From assembly GCA_018003515.1 (NCBI GenBank), contig JAGNDO010000024.1, positions 1 to 64,000 of the forward strand: 64,000 nucleotides of DNA, written 5' to 3'. The notes under the pieces were generated by a model that was not told the DNA's origin, ran no database searches, and saw nothing but the letters and a program-made list of their open reading frames with translations. This document shows positions 42,428 through 51,000 of the stretch, piece by piece; positions within the stretch are counted from its first letter, which is position 1; every line of letters starts with the position of its first letter. The translations under genes were made by a program, and so were the position numbers. The DNA comes from Caldilineaceae bacterium. Lineage in GTDB: Bacteria > Chloroflexota > Anaerolineae > Caldilineales > Caldilineaceae.

Positions 42428-44383
42428 CTATATCCGCTCAATAATCCCCGCCTGAAGCAGTTGACGCATGATCCGCTCCACAATGGCGTCGGCGCTGTGC
42501 AGGTCGGTCTCGACCACCAGTTCCGGTTTGACCGGCTCCTCGTAGGGCGCGTCGATGCCCGTGAAGTTCTTGATTTCACCCCGCAGGGCCTTGGCGTAGA
42601 GGCCCTTGGGGTCTCGCCGCTTGACCACTTCCAGATCACACTTGACATAGACCTCGTAAAAGCGGCCCCCAGGCAGGAGGGAGCGGGCAAAGTCTCGGTC
42701 TGCCTGGTAGGGGGAGATGAAGGTGCAGAGGACGATGTTGCCAAAGTCGTAGCCCAGCTTGGCTACCTCACCCACCCGGCGGATGTTCTCCTTGCGGGCC
42801 TCGGCGGTGAAGCCCAGGTCACCGTTGAGTCCGTGGCGCAGGTTGTCCCCATCCAAAAACATGGTGCGAGCCCCCAGGTCAAAGAGCCGCCGCTCCAGCC
42901 GCTTGGAGAGGGTGGACTTGCCCGATCCGGACAGACCGGTAAACCAGAGGACCGCGGCCTTGTGGCCGTTGCGCTTCTCCCGCATCTCCCGGCTGATGGT
43001 CGCCTCCTCCCAGACCACATCGCTGGAGGACTGGCGGCTGGCTTCGGCGTCGGCCTCCACCACGGCGATGTCGGCCACCTCTTGGGAGCGACCCCGGATC
43101 ATGCCGGCGGCCACGGTGGTGTTGTTGAAGGGGTCGATCAGGATAAAGCTGCCCGTGGCCCGGTTGAGCTGATAGCGGTCGAAGAAGAGGGGCTGGGTGG
43201 TGGTGATCTGCACCCGGCCAATCTCGTTCAGGGTCAGGGTGTCCGCGTCCTGGCGGTGCATGGTATCGATGTCAATCTTGTAGTTGATCTCGCTGACCAG
43301 GGCCTGGATGCGCCGGGTGTTCTGTTGCAGCCAATAGGTGCGCTTGGGGTCCAGTGCCTCCTCGTTCATCCAGGCCAGGGTGACATCGATCTGGTTGCTG
43401 CGCTGGGGCAGGTTGCGCTTGCGCACGATCATGTCTCCCCGGCTGATGTCGATCTCGTCGGTCAGGGTGAGGACGACCGAATCCCCGGCCACCGCCTCGG
43501 CCTGCTCGCCGTCCAGGGTCACAATGGAGGCCACCCGGCTGCCCAGGCCCGAAGGCAGCACCACCACCTCTTCCCCCGTCTGGATACGCCCGGAGCCGAT
43601 CTGCCCGGCAAAGCCTCGGAAGTCCTGGTTGGGCCGGATCACATACTGCACCGGGAAGCGGAAGTCCACCAAATTGCGGCTGGCCCCCACGTTCACATTT
43701 TCCAGATGATGGAGCAGGGTGGGGCCGTCATACCAGGCCATCTTGTCGCCCTTGTCCACCACATTGTCCCCCTTGAGGGCCGAGATGGGGATAAAGAGTA
43801 TGTCCCCGGTGGAGAGGGAGGCGGCAAACTCTTTGTAGTCGGCCACAATGCGGTCGTAGACTTCTTCGCTATAATCCACCAGATCCATCTTGTTGATGGC
43901 GACCAAAACATGGGGAATTTGGAGCAGGCTGGCCAAAAAGCCGTGGCGCTTGGACTGGGTCAACACCCCCTTGCGGGCATCGATCAGGATGATAGTCAAC
44001 TCCGCCGTGGACGCGCCGGTGATCATGTTGCGCGTATATTGAATGTGGCCCGGCGTGTCGGCGATGATGAACTTGCGCCGGGGCGTGGCAAAGTAGCGGT
44101 AGGCCACATCAATCGTGATCCCCTGCTCCCGCTCCGCCCGCAGCCCGTCGGTGAGCAGAGCCAGGTCCACATACTCATCCCCCCGGTTGCGGCTGGCCAG
44201 TTCCACCGCCTCCATTTGGTCCTCGAAGATGGCCTTCGAGTCGTACAGCAATCGGCCAATCAGGGTACTTTTGCCGTCATCCACGCTGCCGGCCGTCGAG
44301 AAGCGCAGGAGGTCCATGTGGTCGGTAGAGTTGGGAGTGGGGGTGGGGGTGGGGGTGGGGGTTTGTTTGCTATTGGAAGGCAT
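42428..44383 (-). CDS. cysNC: bifunctional sulfate adenylyltransferase subunit 1 / adenylylsulfate kinase
   Basis: A 651-residue fusion. The CysN GTPase half has GSVDDGKST (G1), ADTPGHIQYTRNM (G3) and INKMDL (G4), followed by the beta-barrel domains. The CysC half from about residue 470 has GLSGSGKST, LDGDNLRHGLN and CTFISPYQADRDFAR. Together with CysD it turns sulfate into APS and then PAPS. The ATG at 44383 has GGAG in front. Its N-terminal (TP)5 run comes from a CCCACC microsatellite at 44337-44362. cysD is not adjacent and not in this window, so it must lie elsewhere. Confidence 0.93.
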   Translation of the reverse strand: MPSNSKQTPTPTPTPTPNSTDHMDLLRFSTAGSVDDGKSTLIGRLLYDSKAIFEDQMEAVELASRNRGDEYVDLALLTDGLRAEREQGITIDVAYRYFATPRRKFIIADTPGHIQYTRNMITGASTAELTIILIDARKGVLTQSKRHGFLASLLQIPHVLVAINKMDLVDYSEEVYDRIVADYKEFAASLSTGDILFIPISALKGDNVVDKGDKMAWYDGPTLLHHLENVNVGASRNLVDFRFPVQYVIRPNQDFRGFAGQIGSGRIQTGEEVVVLPSGLGSRVASIVTLDGEQAEAVAGDSVVLTLTDEIDISRGDMIVRKRNLPQRSNQIDVTLAWMNEEALDPKRTYWLQQNTRRIQALVSEINYKIDIDTMHRQDADTLTLNEIGRVQITTTQPLFFDRYQLNRATGSFILIDPFNNTTVAAGMIRGRSQEVADIAVVEADAEASRQSSSDVVWEEATISREMREKRNGHKAAVLWFTGLSGSGKSTLSKRLERRLFDLGARTMFLDGDNLRHGLNGDLGFTAEARKENIRRVGEVAKLGYDFGNIVLCTFISPYQADRDFARSLLPGGRFYEVYVKCDLEVVKRRDPKGLYAKALRGEIKNFTGIDAPYEEPVKPELVVETDLHSADAIVERIMRQLLQAGIIERI

Positions 44384-44510
44384 AGTCTGCTCCATCGTTT
44401 TTTTTGTAATCAAAAGATCTCAATTGTCGCGCGTAGCCGGTCACGGAGTAGCCGCCTTGCCCGCCCGCCGCCGGTTCTTGTTGGGTCGGCGCAGGTTCGG
44501 TGGCGGCCAA

Positions 44511-45989
44511 TCAACCTGCGCTGGCGGCCATCGTCTCCGCCACAGCGCTGCGCTCGATCTTGCCGGACGATGTTTGAGGCAGGGCGTCCAAAATCAACAG
44601 CCGCCGGGGGACTTTGTAGCCCGCCAACTCTGCCCGGCAAAGGGCCAAAAGCTCTTCGACTGTGGCCGCCGCGCCGGGCCGCAATTCCACCGCCCCGGCC
44701 ACCCGCTGCCCCCACTCCGGGTCGGGGATGCCGACGACGCATGCCTCGGCCACGGCGGGGTGACGGCGCAGGACCGCCTCGATCTGGGCTGGGTAGATAT
44801 TCTCGCCGCCGCTCACGATCAGGTCGCTGCGCCGCTGGACGAGGAAGAGGTCGCCGTCCGCATCCACATAGCCCAGATCCCCCGTGTGCAGCCAGCCGTC
44901 TTGGAGGGTGCGGGCCGTGGCCTCCGGGTTCTCGAAATAGCCCGCCATCACCTGCGGACCCCGCACCAGGATTTCGCCGATCTCCCCGGCGAGCAGGCGG
45001 ACGCCCTGTTCGTCCGCAATCTCCACCTGGGTGAACATGAGGGGTTTGCCCACACTGCCGGGCTTGCGCCGCACGTCCCCGGGCAGGGCCGTGGCGACTT
45101 GGGAGGCGGCTTCGGTCAGGCCATAGGTGGTGGCCACGGGAACCCGTGCGGCTTGGGCATCGGCCAAAAGCTCCGGCGTGGCCGCCGCACCGCCCAACAA
45201 AACCAGGCGCAAACTCTCCGGCCAGGGTTGAGTGCGGCTCTGCAACAGCCGGTGCAGCATGGTGGGGACGAGGGAGGTGAGGGTGGGCCCGTCCTCGTCC
45301 AAGGCGGCATTGAAGGCATCCACGTCGAAGCGCTGATGCAGCAAAATGGCCGTGCCGTAGAGGCAAGACCGGAAGACCACGGCCTGACCGCCCACGTGAT
45401 AGAGGGGCAGACAGCTCAACCAGCGGTCGTCCACGTCCACGCCCAGGCGCATGGCCGAACTGTTGGCGCTCCACAAATGGTTGTCGAAGGTCAACACCGC
45501 ACCCTTCGGCGCTCCGGAAGTGCCGGAGGTGAAGATGATGGATTGGGGATTGGGGATTGGGGATTGGGAGATTGGGAGATTGGGGATTGGGGATTGGGAG
45601 ATTGGGAGATTGGGAGATTGGGGATCGGGCGCGTCGTAGGTTGAGTAGACCGGGGCAGTTTCCGGTCGTATCGAAACCGGATCATCTATGATCACGCGAT
45701 GGGTGGTGAGGTCGATTTGGACCGCCACTTCTTGGGCGGTGAGCCGGGTGTTGAGGGGAACCAAGACCGCGCCGATGCGGGCCACAGCGTGGATAAGGGC
45801 GACATACTCAATGCTGTTGGGCAGCTTGACCGCCACCCGATCCCCCGGCTGCACGCCCCGCCGGATCAGCCCCGCGGCCAAACCGTCGGCCAGCCGATCC
45901 AACTCGGCATAGCTGACAGCCCGCCCCTCACAGAGGACGGCGAGTTTGTGGGGTGTGGCCCGGGTGCGGGCACGTAGCCAATCTCTCAT
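44511..45989 (-). CDS. menE: o-succinylbenzoate-CoA ligase with repeat-derived insertion
   Basis: A 492-residue ANL-family ligase that activates o-succinylbenzoate for MenB. Features are SIIFTSGTSGAPKGAV (P-loop), TYGLTEAAS, GWLHTGDLG, SDLIVSGGENIYP and a final catalytic Lys in QTSSGKIERSAV. Residues about 103-121 come from a GGTTGAGTAG palindromic unit and 121-150 (PNLPISQSPIPN...) from GGGGATT/GGGAGATT words, placed just before the P-loop strand and kept in frame. Normal MenE proteins lack this stretch. The ATG is at 45989, with a repeat arm where a ribosome-binding site should be. It follows menB by 94 bp. Confidence 0.92.
   Translation of the reverse strand: MRDWLRARTRATPHKLAVLCEGRAVSYAELDRLADGLAAGLIRRGVQPGDRVAVKLPNSIEYVALIHAVARIGAVLVPLNTRLTAQEVAVQIDLTTHRVIIDDPVSIRPETAPVYSTYDAPDPQSPNLPISQSPIPNLPISQSPIPNPQSIIFTSGTSGAPKGAVLTFDNHLWSANSSAMRLGVDVDDRWLSCLPLYHVGGQAVVFRSCLYGTAILLHQRFDVDAFNAALDEDGPTLTSLVPTMLHRLLQSRTQPWPESLRLVLLGGAAATPELLADAQAARVPVATTYGLTEAASQVATALPGDVRRKPGSVGKPLMFTQVEIADEQGVRLLAGEIGEILVRGPQVMAGYFENPEATARTLQDGWLHTGDLGYVDADGDLFLVQRRSDLIVSGGENIYPAQIEAVLRRHPAVAEACVVGIPDPEWGQRVAGAVELRPGAAATVEELLALCRAELAGYKVPRRLLILDALPQTSSGKIERSAVAETMAASAG
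45541..45625. repeat. GGGGATT / GGGAGATT tandem repeat inside menE
   Basis: About eleven head-to-tail words (GGGGATT and GGGAGATT) occupy 85 bp. On the coding (minus) strand they read as Pro-Asn-Pro-Gln-Ser and Asn-Leu-Pro-Ile-Ser units, with no stop in the frame used. Confidence 0.93.
45639..45678. repeat. GGTTGAGTAG...CGTATCGAAACC palindromic unit inside menE
   Basis: GGTTGAGTAGACCGG (45639-45653) faces CCGGTCGTATCGAAACC (45662-45678). The copy at 38140-38202 has the same flanks. It lies directly next to the GGGGATT tract. Confidence 0.85.
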
Positions 45990-45999
45990 AGCTGAAGGG

Positions 46000-46081
46000 G
46001 TGAGCGGGTGAAGGGGTGAAGGGGTGAAAGGGTGATGACGACGCTTCACCCTTTCACCCCTTCACCCGCTCACCCGCTCAC
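46000..46081. repeat. GGGTGAA-word repeat hairpin (36-bp arms)
   Basis: 46000-46035 and 46046-46081 are reverse complements with two mismatches and a 10-nt loop. It fills the menB-menE gap: one arm starts two bases after the menB stop and the other ends ten bases before the menE ATG. Confidence 0.93.
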
Positions 46082-46083
46082 AA

Positions 46084-46935
46084 TCAAGGTCTCCACGGAT
46101 ACTGCTTGAAATCCGGCTCGCGTTGTTCGACGAAGGCGTTGCGGCCTTCTTTGCCCTCTTCGGTCATGTAGAAAAGCATGGTGGCGTCACCGGCCAGGAC
46201 TTGGAGACCGGTTTGGCCGTCAAGGTCGGCGTTGAAACCGGCCTTGACGAAGCGGATGGCCAAGGGCGACTTGCGCAGGATCTCCCGCGCCCAGTCCACG
46301 CCTTCGGCTTCCAGGGCCTCGACCGTGGGCAGAACTTTGTTGACCATGCCCATTTCCATAGCCTCTTGGGCGCTATATTGACGGCAGAGATACCAGATCT
46401 CCCGAGCCTTCTTTTGGCCCACGATGCTGGCCAGATAGCTGGATCCGAAGCCGCCATCAAAGCTGCCCACAATCGGCCCGGTCTGGCCGAAGATGGCGTT
46501 TTCCGAGGCCAGGCTGAGGTCGCAGATCACGTGCAGGACATGGCCGCCGCCGATGGCGTAGCCATTGACCAGGGCGATCACCGGCTTGGGCATGGTGCGG
46601 ATGATGCGCTGGAGTTCCAGCACGTTGAGCCGGGCCACGCCGTCGTCCCCCACATAGCCGGCATGGCCGCGGATCTTCTGGTCGCCGCCAGCGCAAAAGG
46701 CGTGGACGCCATCCTTGGGCGACGGGCCGTTGCCCGTGAGCAGGACCACGCCCACGGTTTGGTCCGCCCAGGCGTTTTTGAAGGCCTCGGTCATCTCGTC
46801 GATGGTGCGGGGACGGAAAGCGTTGCGCACTTCGGGCCGGTTGAAGGCAATGCGGGCGATGCCCTCGGCCTTGTGATAGGTGATGTCGCTGTATTCTTTG
46901 ACCTGTTCCCAGGCGGCGTTGCTGGTGTCGAGCAT
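46084..46935 (-). CDS. menB: 1,4-dihydroxy-2-naphthoyl-CoA synthase
   Basis: A 283-residue crotonase-fold enzyme that closes the ring of o-succinylbenzoyl-CoA. It has [12 protein letters not shown], the Gly-rich oxyanion hole strand [33 protein letters not shown] and the C-terminal [14 protein letters not shown], all standard for MenB. ATG at 46935 is chosen for GAAAGGA upstream; an in-frame upstream reading passes through a GGGGATT hairpin and is not credible. It sits between menD and menE, separated from each by a repeat hairpin. Confidence 0.96.
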   Translation of the reverse strand: MLDTSNAAWEQVKEYSDITYHKAEGIARIAFNRPEVRNAFRPRTIDEMTEAFKNAWADQTVGVVLLTGNGPSPKDGVHAFCAGGDQKIRGHAGYVGDDGVARLNVLELQRIIRTMPKPVIALVNGYAIGGGHVLHVICDLSLASENAIFGQTGPIVGSFDGGFGSSYLASIVGQKKAREIWYLCRQYSAQEAMEMGMVNKVLPTVEALEAEGVDWAREILRKSPLAIRFVKAGFNADLDGQTGLQVLAGDATMLFYMTEEGKEGRNAFVEQREPDFKQYPWRP

Positions 46936-46956
46936 GGTGGTTTCCTTTCTTGGGTT

Positions 46957-47020
46957 TGGGATTGGGGATTGGGGATTAGGGATTGGGCAAGAACGCCCCA
47001 ATCCCTAATCCCCAATCCCC
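46957..47020. repeat. GGGGATT-word repeat hairpin
   Basis: 46957-46988 and 46995-47020 are reverse complements over about 25 bases. It lies between menD and menB and supplies the last five codons and the stop codon of menD. Confidence 0.92.
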
Positions 47021-48720
47021 TTTACGATTTTCCGCCGCTGGATCTCGTCCTGCCTGCCGTCCGTGCGGACTTCGATGACGGTGGAGCGTTCTCCGGCAAA
47101 GGCGGTGGTCAAGGCTGTGTCCAGCCCGGTTTGGTCGGTGACTTGCACATAGTCCAACCCATACATCCCCACGACCGGGGCGAAGTCCAGGCCGTGGGGG
47201 GTGAGGAAGAGATTCGTAAAAGCCGGTTCCTGGCCCTGGATGGGCAGGCGGCGGAAGATGCCGCCGCCGTTGTTGTGGAAGAGGACGATGGTAACGTTAG
47301 TCAGTTGGTGCTGGCCCACGGCCAGCAGCCCGTTGAGGTCGTGGTAAAACGAGATGTCGCCGATCAACAGCACCGTGGGCACGGACGGATCCGCGGCGGC
47401 CACGCCCAAGGCGGTGGAGACCACGCCGTCGATGCCGCTGGCCCCCCGGTTGCCGAAGACGTACACGGTCTTGGCCTGGGGCTGGCCGAATTGGTCCAGA
47501 TGGCGGATGGGCAAGCTGTTGCCCACGACCAAGTTGGCCCCATCGGGCAGGGTGTCCACGACGCTGACCAGGGCTGCGGCGTCAAAGAATTCCGCGGCCA
47601 GGGCCGGGCGCACCCGTTGCCAATAGGCTTGCTCCGTGGCCATCAGGGTCTCGGTCCAAGCCGTGGGGCCGCGGTCGATTCTCTCCGCTAGCGCACGGCA
47701 GACGGCGATTTCGTCGGCCTGGAGATAGTCTGTGACCCGGTGGCTGTCGTCGGACCAGACGCCGTCGGCGCGGAGGTGGATCTGGCGGGCGGGGGCGGTG
47801 CGATCCAGGAATTCGTTGAGCCATTTGGAGGTGGGCACGGCCCCAAAGCGCAGCACGATTTGGGGCATCGGCCAACCGGGATCCCCGTTGAGATAGCCTT
47901 CGTAGCCGCCCAAGATCGGGACATCGGCCACATGAGGGCCAAAGCGCACCCCGGAAAGCGGATCGGTGCAGATGGGGTAACCCGTTCGTCGAGCCATCTG
48001 GGCCACTGCCGCCGAGAAGTCTGCGCCGGGGCAACGGGGACCACACACGATCAGGCCCTGCTCGTTTTCCAAAAGCAAAGCCGCCAACCGATCAATTTGG
48101 GCGGGCGTGGGCTGCATGATGCCCCGCTCAATTTGGGTGCGGGGCGGGTTGGTGGGGAAGATTGGGCGATAGGGTTCGGTCGGTTCCAAGGGCTTGCGGA
48201 AGGGCAGGTTGATGTGGACCGGGCCTTTGCGCAGACCATCCGCGGTGGCGATGGAGCGGGCGGCCAGGGTGCGGGTGTTGCGCACGACCACATCGGGCGC
48301 GGCGTCCGTGGGCAGGGCGGCGTCCACGGACCAGAGCACATGATCCCCGTAGATCTTGACCTGATCGATGGTCTGGTTGGCCCCGCTGTGGCGGAGTTCG
48401 TGGGGGCGGTCCGCGGTCAGGATCAGCAGGGGGACGCCGGACATGTTGGCCTCGACGATGGCCGGGAAGAACTCGGCGGCGGCGGTGCCGGAGGTGCAGA
48501 GCAGGGCCACGGTGCGATTCGTGGCCAGGGCCAGGCCGATGGCGAAGAAACCGGCGCTGCGCTCGTCGAGATGCAAATAGACCTGGATTTGGGGGTGGGC
48601 GTCAAAGGCCAAAGTCAGGGGCGTGCTGCGGGAACCGGGGGCGATGCAGACCGCCCGCAGACCGGCCTGGGCCAAGCTGTCCACCAGGATTTCGGAAAAA
48701 TGCAGGTTGGGATTGCTCAT
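47005..48720 (-). CDS. menD: 2-succinyl-5-enolpyruvyl-6-hydroxy-3-cyclohexene-1-carboxylate synthase
   Basis: A 571-residue ThDP enzyme that adds 2-oxoglutarate to isochorismate. It has FFAIGLALATNR, LLCTSGTAAAEFFPAIVEA, LTADRPHELRHSGANQTIDQ, and the ThDP/metal segment GDISFYHDLNGLL through FHNNGGGIF. ATG at 48720 overlaps the menF stop (ATGA at 48717-48720). The C-terminus reads KGIGD then TAG, encoded by the GGGGATT repeat, so the native end has probably been replaced. Confidence 0.96.
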   Translation of the reverse strand: MSNPNLHFSEILVDSLAQAGLRAVCIAPGSRSTPLTLAFDAHPQIQVYLHLDERSAGFFAIGLALATNRTVALLCTSGTAAAEFFPAIVEANMSGVPLLILTADRPHELRHSGANQTIDQVKIYGDHVLWSVDAALPTDAAPDVVVRNTRTLAARSIATADGLRKGPVHINLPFRKPLEPTEPYRPIFPTNPPRTQIERGIMQPTPAQIDRLAALLLENEQGLIVCGPRCPGADFSAAVAQMARRTGYPICTDPLSGVRFGPHVADVPILGGYEGYLNGDPGWPMPQIVLRFGAVPTSKWLNEFLDRTAPARQIHLRADGVWSDDSHRVTDYLQADEIAVCRALAERIDRGPTAWTETLMATEQAYWQRVRPALAAEFFDAAALVSVVDTLPDGANLVVGNSLPIRHLDQFGQPQAKTVYVFGNRGASGIDGVVSTALGVAAADPSVPTVLLIGDISFYHDLNGLLAVGQHQLTNVTIVLFHNNGGGIFRRLPIQGQEPAFTNLFLTPHGLDFAPVVGMYGLDYVQVTDQTGLDTALTTAFAGERSTVIEVRTDGRQDEIQRRKIVKGIGD

Positions 48721-50129
48721 GATTCGTCCTTCATGACGGCCAACATGGGGCGGAACTTCCAGCCGGTCTCTTCCCACTCTTGCTGGGGGACCGAGTCGGG
48801 CACGATGCCGCCGCCAGCGTAGAGCCAGGCCCGGCGCTCTTGCACCACGGCGGAGCGGATGGCCACGGCAAAGCTACCGTCCAGGTTGGCGTCGATCCAG
48901 CCCACAGGACCGGCGTACCAGCCGCGCAGGGTCGGTTCGTGTTCTTGGATGAAAGCCAGGGCCAAATCCCGGGGGGAGCCGCCAAGGGCCGGGGTGGGGT
49001 GGAGCAGTTCGACCAGGGGCAGGACGCCGAGTGGCTCGGTCAACGTGGCCCGCACGGGGGTGTGGAGATGGTGGATGTTGCTCAGGGTGAGGATTTGCGG
49101 CTCGTCGGCCATATCGAGCTGGCGGGTGATGGGCAGCAGGCGGCGGCGCAGGGCGTCCACCACCAGGGCGTGCTCGTGGCGATCCTTGGCCGAGGCCAGG
49201 AGGCCGGCGGCGTGGGCGGCGTCCTCTTCGGTTGTGGCCCCCCGGGGCGCGGACCCGGCCAAGCTCATGGTCTCAAATTGATCGCCGACCACCCGCACCA
49301 ATAGTTCCGGCGGCGCGCCCAAAAAGGCGTGGTGGGGACGGGGTTCAAAAAGGAAGGTGTAGCAGCCGGGATAGCGGGCGTTTAATTGGGCCAAGGCCCG
49401 GTCCACGTCGATGGCGTGGCTGTTGCGCACCTGACAGATGCGGGAGAGCACCACCTTTTTCAACGGCGTGGTGCGGAAGGCGTCTTGGGCCGCTGCGATC
49501 ATCGCCGCCCATTCGGTGAAGGAGAGGGGATAGTCGATCTGCGGCTCGGTTTTGGGCGAGCCATTTTCGGGCGAATCGTCGGTCTCGTTGAGCAAGGCCA
49601 GACGGGCGGCCAGGGCTTCCCGCAGTTGAGCCTGGCTGTCGGCCAGATCGTCTCCGGCGTCGACAAGGGCGTTGATGGTCAGCCAGCCTTCCCCGGTCTC
49701 TTCGCTGTCGCCCGCCCAGGCCAGTTGATAGTGGGGCAGGATGAAATGGGCCGGATGAAAGGCACTCCACGTCACGTCGGGGATGAAGTCGCCCCGGAAG
49801 GCGAAGCCGCCGCAAAGACGAGGCCCGGCCAATCCTGCACCGCCCTCGTCCACGCTGATCTCGGCGTGGGAAAAGAGGGATCGGGCTTGGCGCTCGATGG
49901 TGTCGAAGCGGTTTTCGCCATAGCCCATCACCGCGAGGGCGGCGCCCATGCCCACAAAGGTGACCCCGCTGCTGCCATCCCGCCAATAGAAGCGTTCGGA
50001 ACCGGCGGCGTGGGCCAGAAAGCGGGCCGGGGTCAGTCCCGGTGCGGCCACGCTGACGCTGATCAACCGTCCGCTGTGGGCCAACTGATATTCGGTGAGG
50101 GGCCGATGCAGGACCGGATCACGCAACAT
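48717..50129 (-). CDS. menF: isochorismate synthase
   Basis: A 470-residue chorismate-binding enzyme that turns chorismate into isochorismate. Diagnostic parts are SLAGSAPRGATTEEDAAHA, VDALRRRL, LHPTPALGGSPRDLAL and RGWYAGPVGWIDANLDGSFAVAIRS, which together hold the metal and chorismate sites. The ATG at 50129 has GGAGGAC upstream and lies in the last bases of the tetR gene (11-bp overlap). It opens the menaquinone part of the operon. Confidence 0.95.
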   Translation of the reverse strand: MLRDPVLHRPLTEYQLAHSGRLISVSVAAPGLTPARFLAHAAGSERFYWRDGSSGVTFVGMGAALAVMGYGENRFDTIERQARSLFSHAEISVDEGGAGLAGPRLCGGFAFRGDFIPDVTWSAFHPAHFILPHYQLAWAGDSEETGEGWLTINALVDAGDDLADSQAQLREALAARLALLNETDDSPENGSPKTEPQIDYPLSFTEWAAMIAAAQDAFRTTPLKKVVLSRICQVRNSHAIDVDRALAQLNARYPGCYTFLFEPRPHHAFLGAPPELLVRVVGDQFETMSLAGSAPRGATTEEDAAHAAGLLASAKDRHEHALVVDALRRRLLPITRQLDMADEPQILTLSNIHHLHTPVRATLTEPLGVLPLVELLHPTPALGGSPRDLALAFIQEHEPTLRGWYAGPVGWIDANLDGSFAVAIRSAVVQERRAWLYAGGGIVPDSVPQQEWEETGWKFRPMLAVMKDES

Positions 50130-50742
50130 TTCGCCCGTCCTCCGGTCCGTGATAGTCCACACTGCGCAACAGCACGGGGACCAGGGTCTGCATGATGCGA
50201 CTCGGCTCCGGTTCGCCGGTGTAGACCCAGCGGATCACCAGTTGATAGATCGCCCCCATCCACGCATAGGCCACCACGTCCGTGTCCACGGGCGCGATGT
50301 CCCCGACTTCCACGGCCTCGATCAGGTACACTTCGATCAGGTGGGCGAAGCGGTCGTTGATCTCCTGGCGCTTCTCCTCAAAGGCCGGTCCCAGGCCGGA
50401 CGCCTGGACCAGCAGGATCTTGGCCGGACGACGATAGCGGCCAAAGGTTTCCAGGGTGGCTTCCAGGGCGGCCTGAACCTTGATCATGCCTTTCTCTTCC
50501 TTTTGGACGGCCTCGGTGACCCGGCGCTCTAAGGAGTCGGCCAGGCGATCCACCAGGGCCAGGAAGAGGCGCTCTTTGTTGGGGAAATGGAAATAGATGG
50601 AGCCTTTGGAGGTATGGCTCTCGTCCACGATCTCGTCCATGCGGGTGCCGTAATAGCCCTTGCGGCTAAAGACATCCAGCGCGGCGTCGAGAATGCGATC
50701 TTTTGTGCCCTGGGGGTCTTTGGGTGAGGTGGGTTGGGTCAT
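50119..50742 (-). CDS. TetR/AcrR-family regulator, first gene of the men operon
   Basis: A 207-residue repressor. The helix-turn-helix (about 17-60) reads TKDRILDAALDVFSRKGYYGTRMDEIVDESHTSKGSIYFHFPNKERLF, a standard TetR_N domain with GSIYFHFPNK as the recognition end. The C-terminal ligand domain resembles TetR_C_33-type regulators. Its last 11 bases overlap menF, so it is co-transcribed with menFDBE and probably controls this operon. The ligand is unknown; a quinone or fatty acid is possible. A candidate operator lies 75 bp upstream. Confidence 0.88.
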   Translation of the reverse strand: MTQPTSPKDPQGTKDRILDAALDVFSRKGYYGTRMDEIVDESHTSKGSIYFHFPNKERLFLALVDRLADSLERRVTEAVQKEEKGMIKVQAALEATLETFGRYRRPAKILLVQASGLGPAFEEKRQEINDRFAHLIEVYLIEAVEVGDIAPVDTDVVAYAWMGAIYQLVIRWVYTGEPEPSRIMQTLVPVLLRSVDYHGPEDGRNVA

Positions 50743-50815
50743 GGTGGGTATCGAGTAATGGTTGGTTGGGGAGATTTGTCCCTTGACAGATCTCTTATCG
50801 GTGTCGCCGTGGTGA

Positions 50816-50829
50816 ACCGACTGGTCAGT
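50816..50829 (-). promoter_or_regulatory. candidate TetR operator
   Basis: ACCGACTGGTCAGT is a near-perfect palindrome (minus strand ACTGACCAGTCGGT, arms match at five of six) upstream of tetR. Sites of this kind are common for TetR repressors. No clear -35/-10 pair was found around it. Confidence 0.45.
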
Positions 50830-50838
50830 CTAGTAGCG

Positions 50839-50879
50839 CCAAACAAGTTTCCCACAAAATGTGCGGGAAACCTGTTTGG
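50839..50879. repeat. 15-bp stem hairpin upstream of tetR
   Basis: CCAAACAAGTTTCCC (50839-50853) pairs with GGGAAACCTGTTTGG (50865-50879) with one mismatch. No T-run follows on either strand. Confidence 0.7.
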
Positions 50880-50893
50880 GTTCATACAATTGT

Positions 50894-50997
50894 GTGTCGA
50901 GTATCGTGTATCGAGTATTTCGTGGCGAAGGGGATCCGTTCCTTCAATGGCGACAAGCTGTCAACCACGCTCAAATACTCGATACACGACACTCGAT
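50894..50997. repeat. CGAGTATCGTGTAT-word inverted repeats
   Basis: 50894-50920 and 50973-50997 are reverse complements over about 25 bases with a 52-nt loop. The right arm ends three bases before the M32 carboxypeptidase stop codon. Confidence 0.9.
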
Positions 50998-51000
50998 GAC

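Noticed and set aside
42461-45034. An 857-codon plus-strand open frame over cysNC and menE
   Set aside because: The minus strand has complete, well-conserved enzymes here. The plus frame has no known motif and is a by-product of GC-rich third positions.
45541-45678. menE as a pseudogene disrupted by repeats
   Set aside because: The frame stays open through both repeats and all later motifs, including the final catalytic Lys region, are intact.
46936-47001. An upstream extension of MenB beginning in the repeat
   Set aside because: It would add residues coded only by GGGGATT words, while a proper ribosome-binding site stands before the ATG at 46935.
50839-50879. Hairpin as the terminator of the M32 carboxypeptidase gene
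   Set aside because: The stem is good but no T-run follows on the minus strand, so it is listed only as a hairpin.
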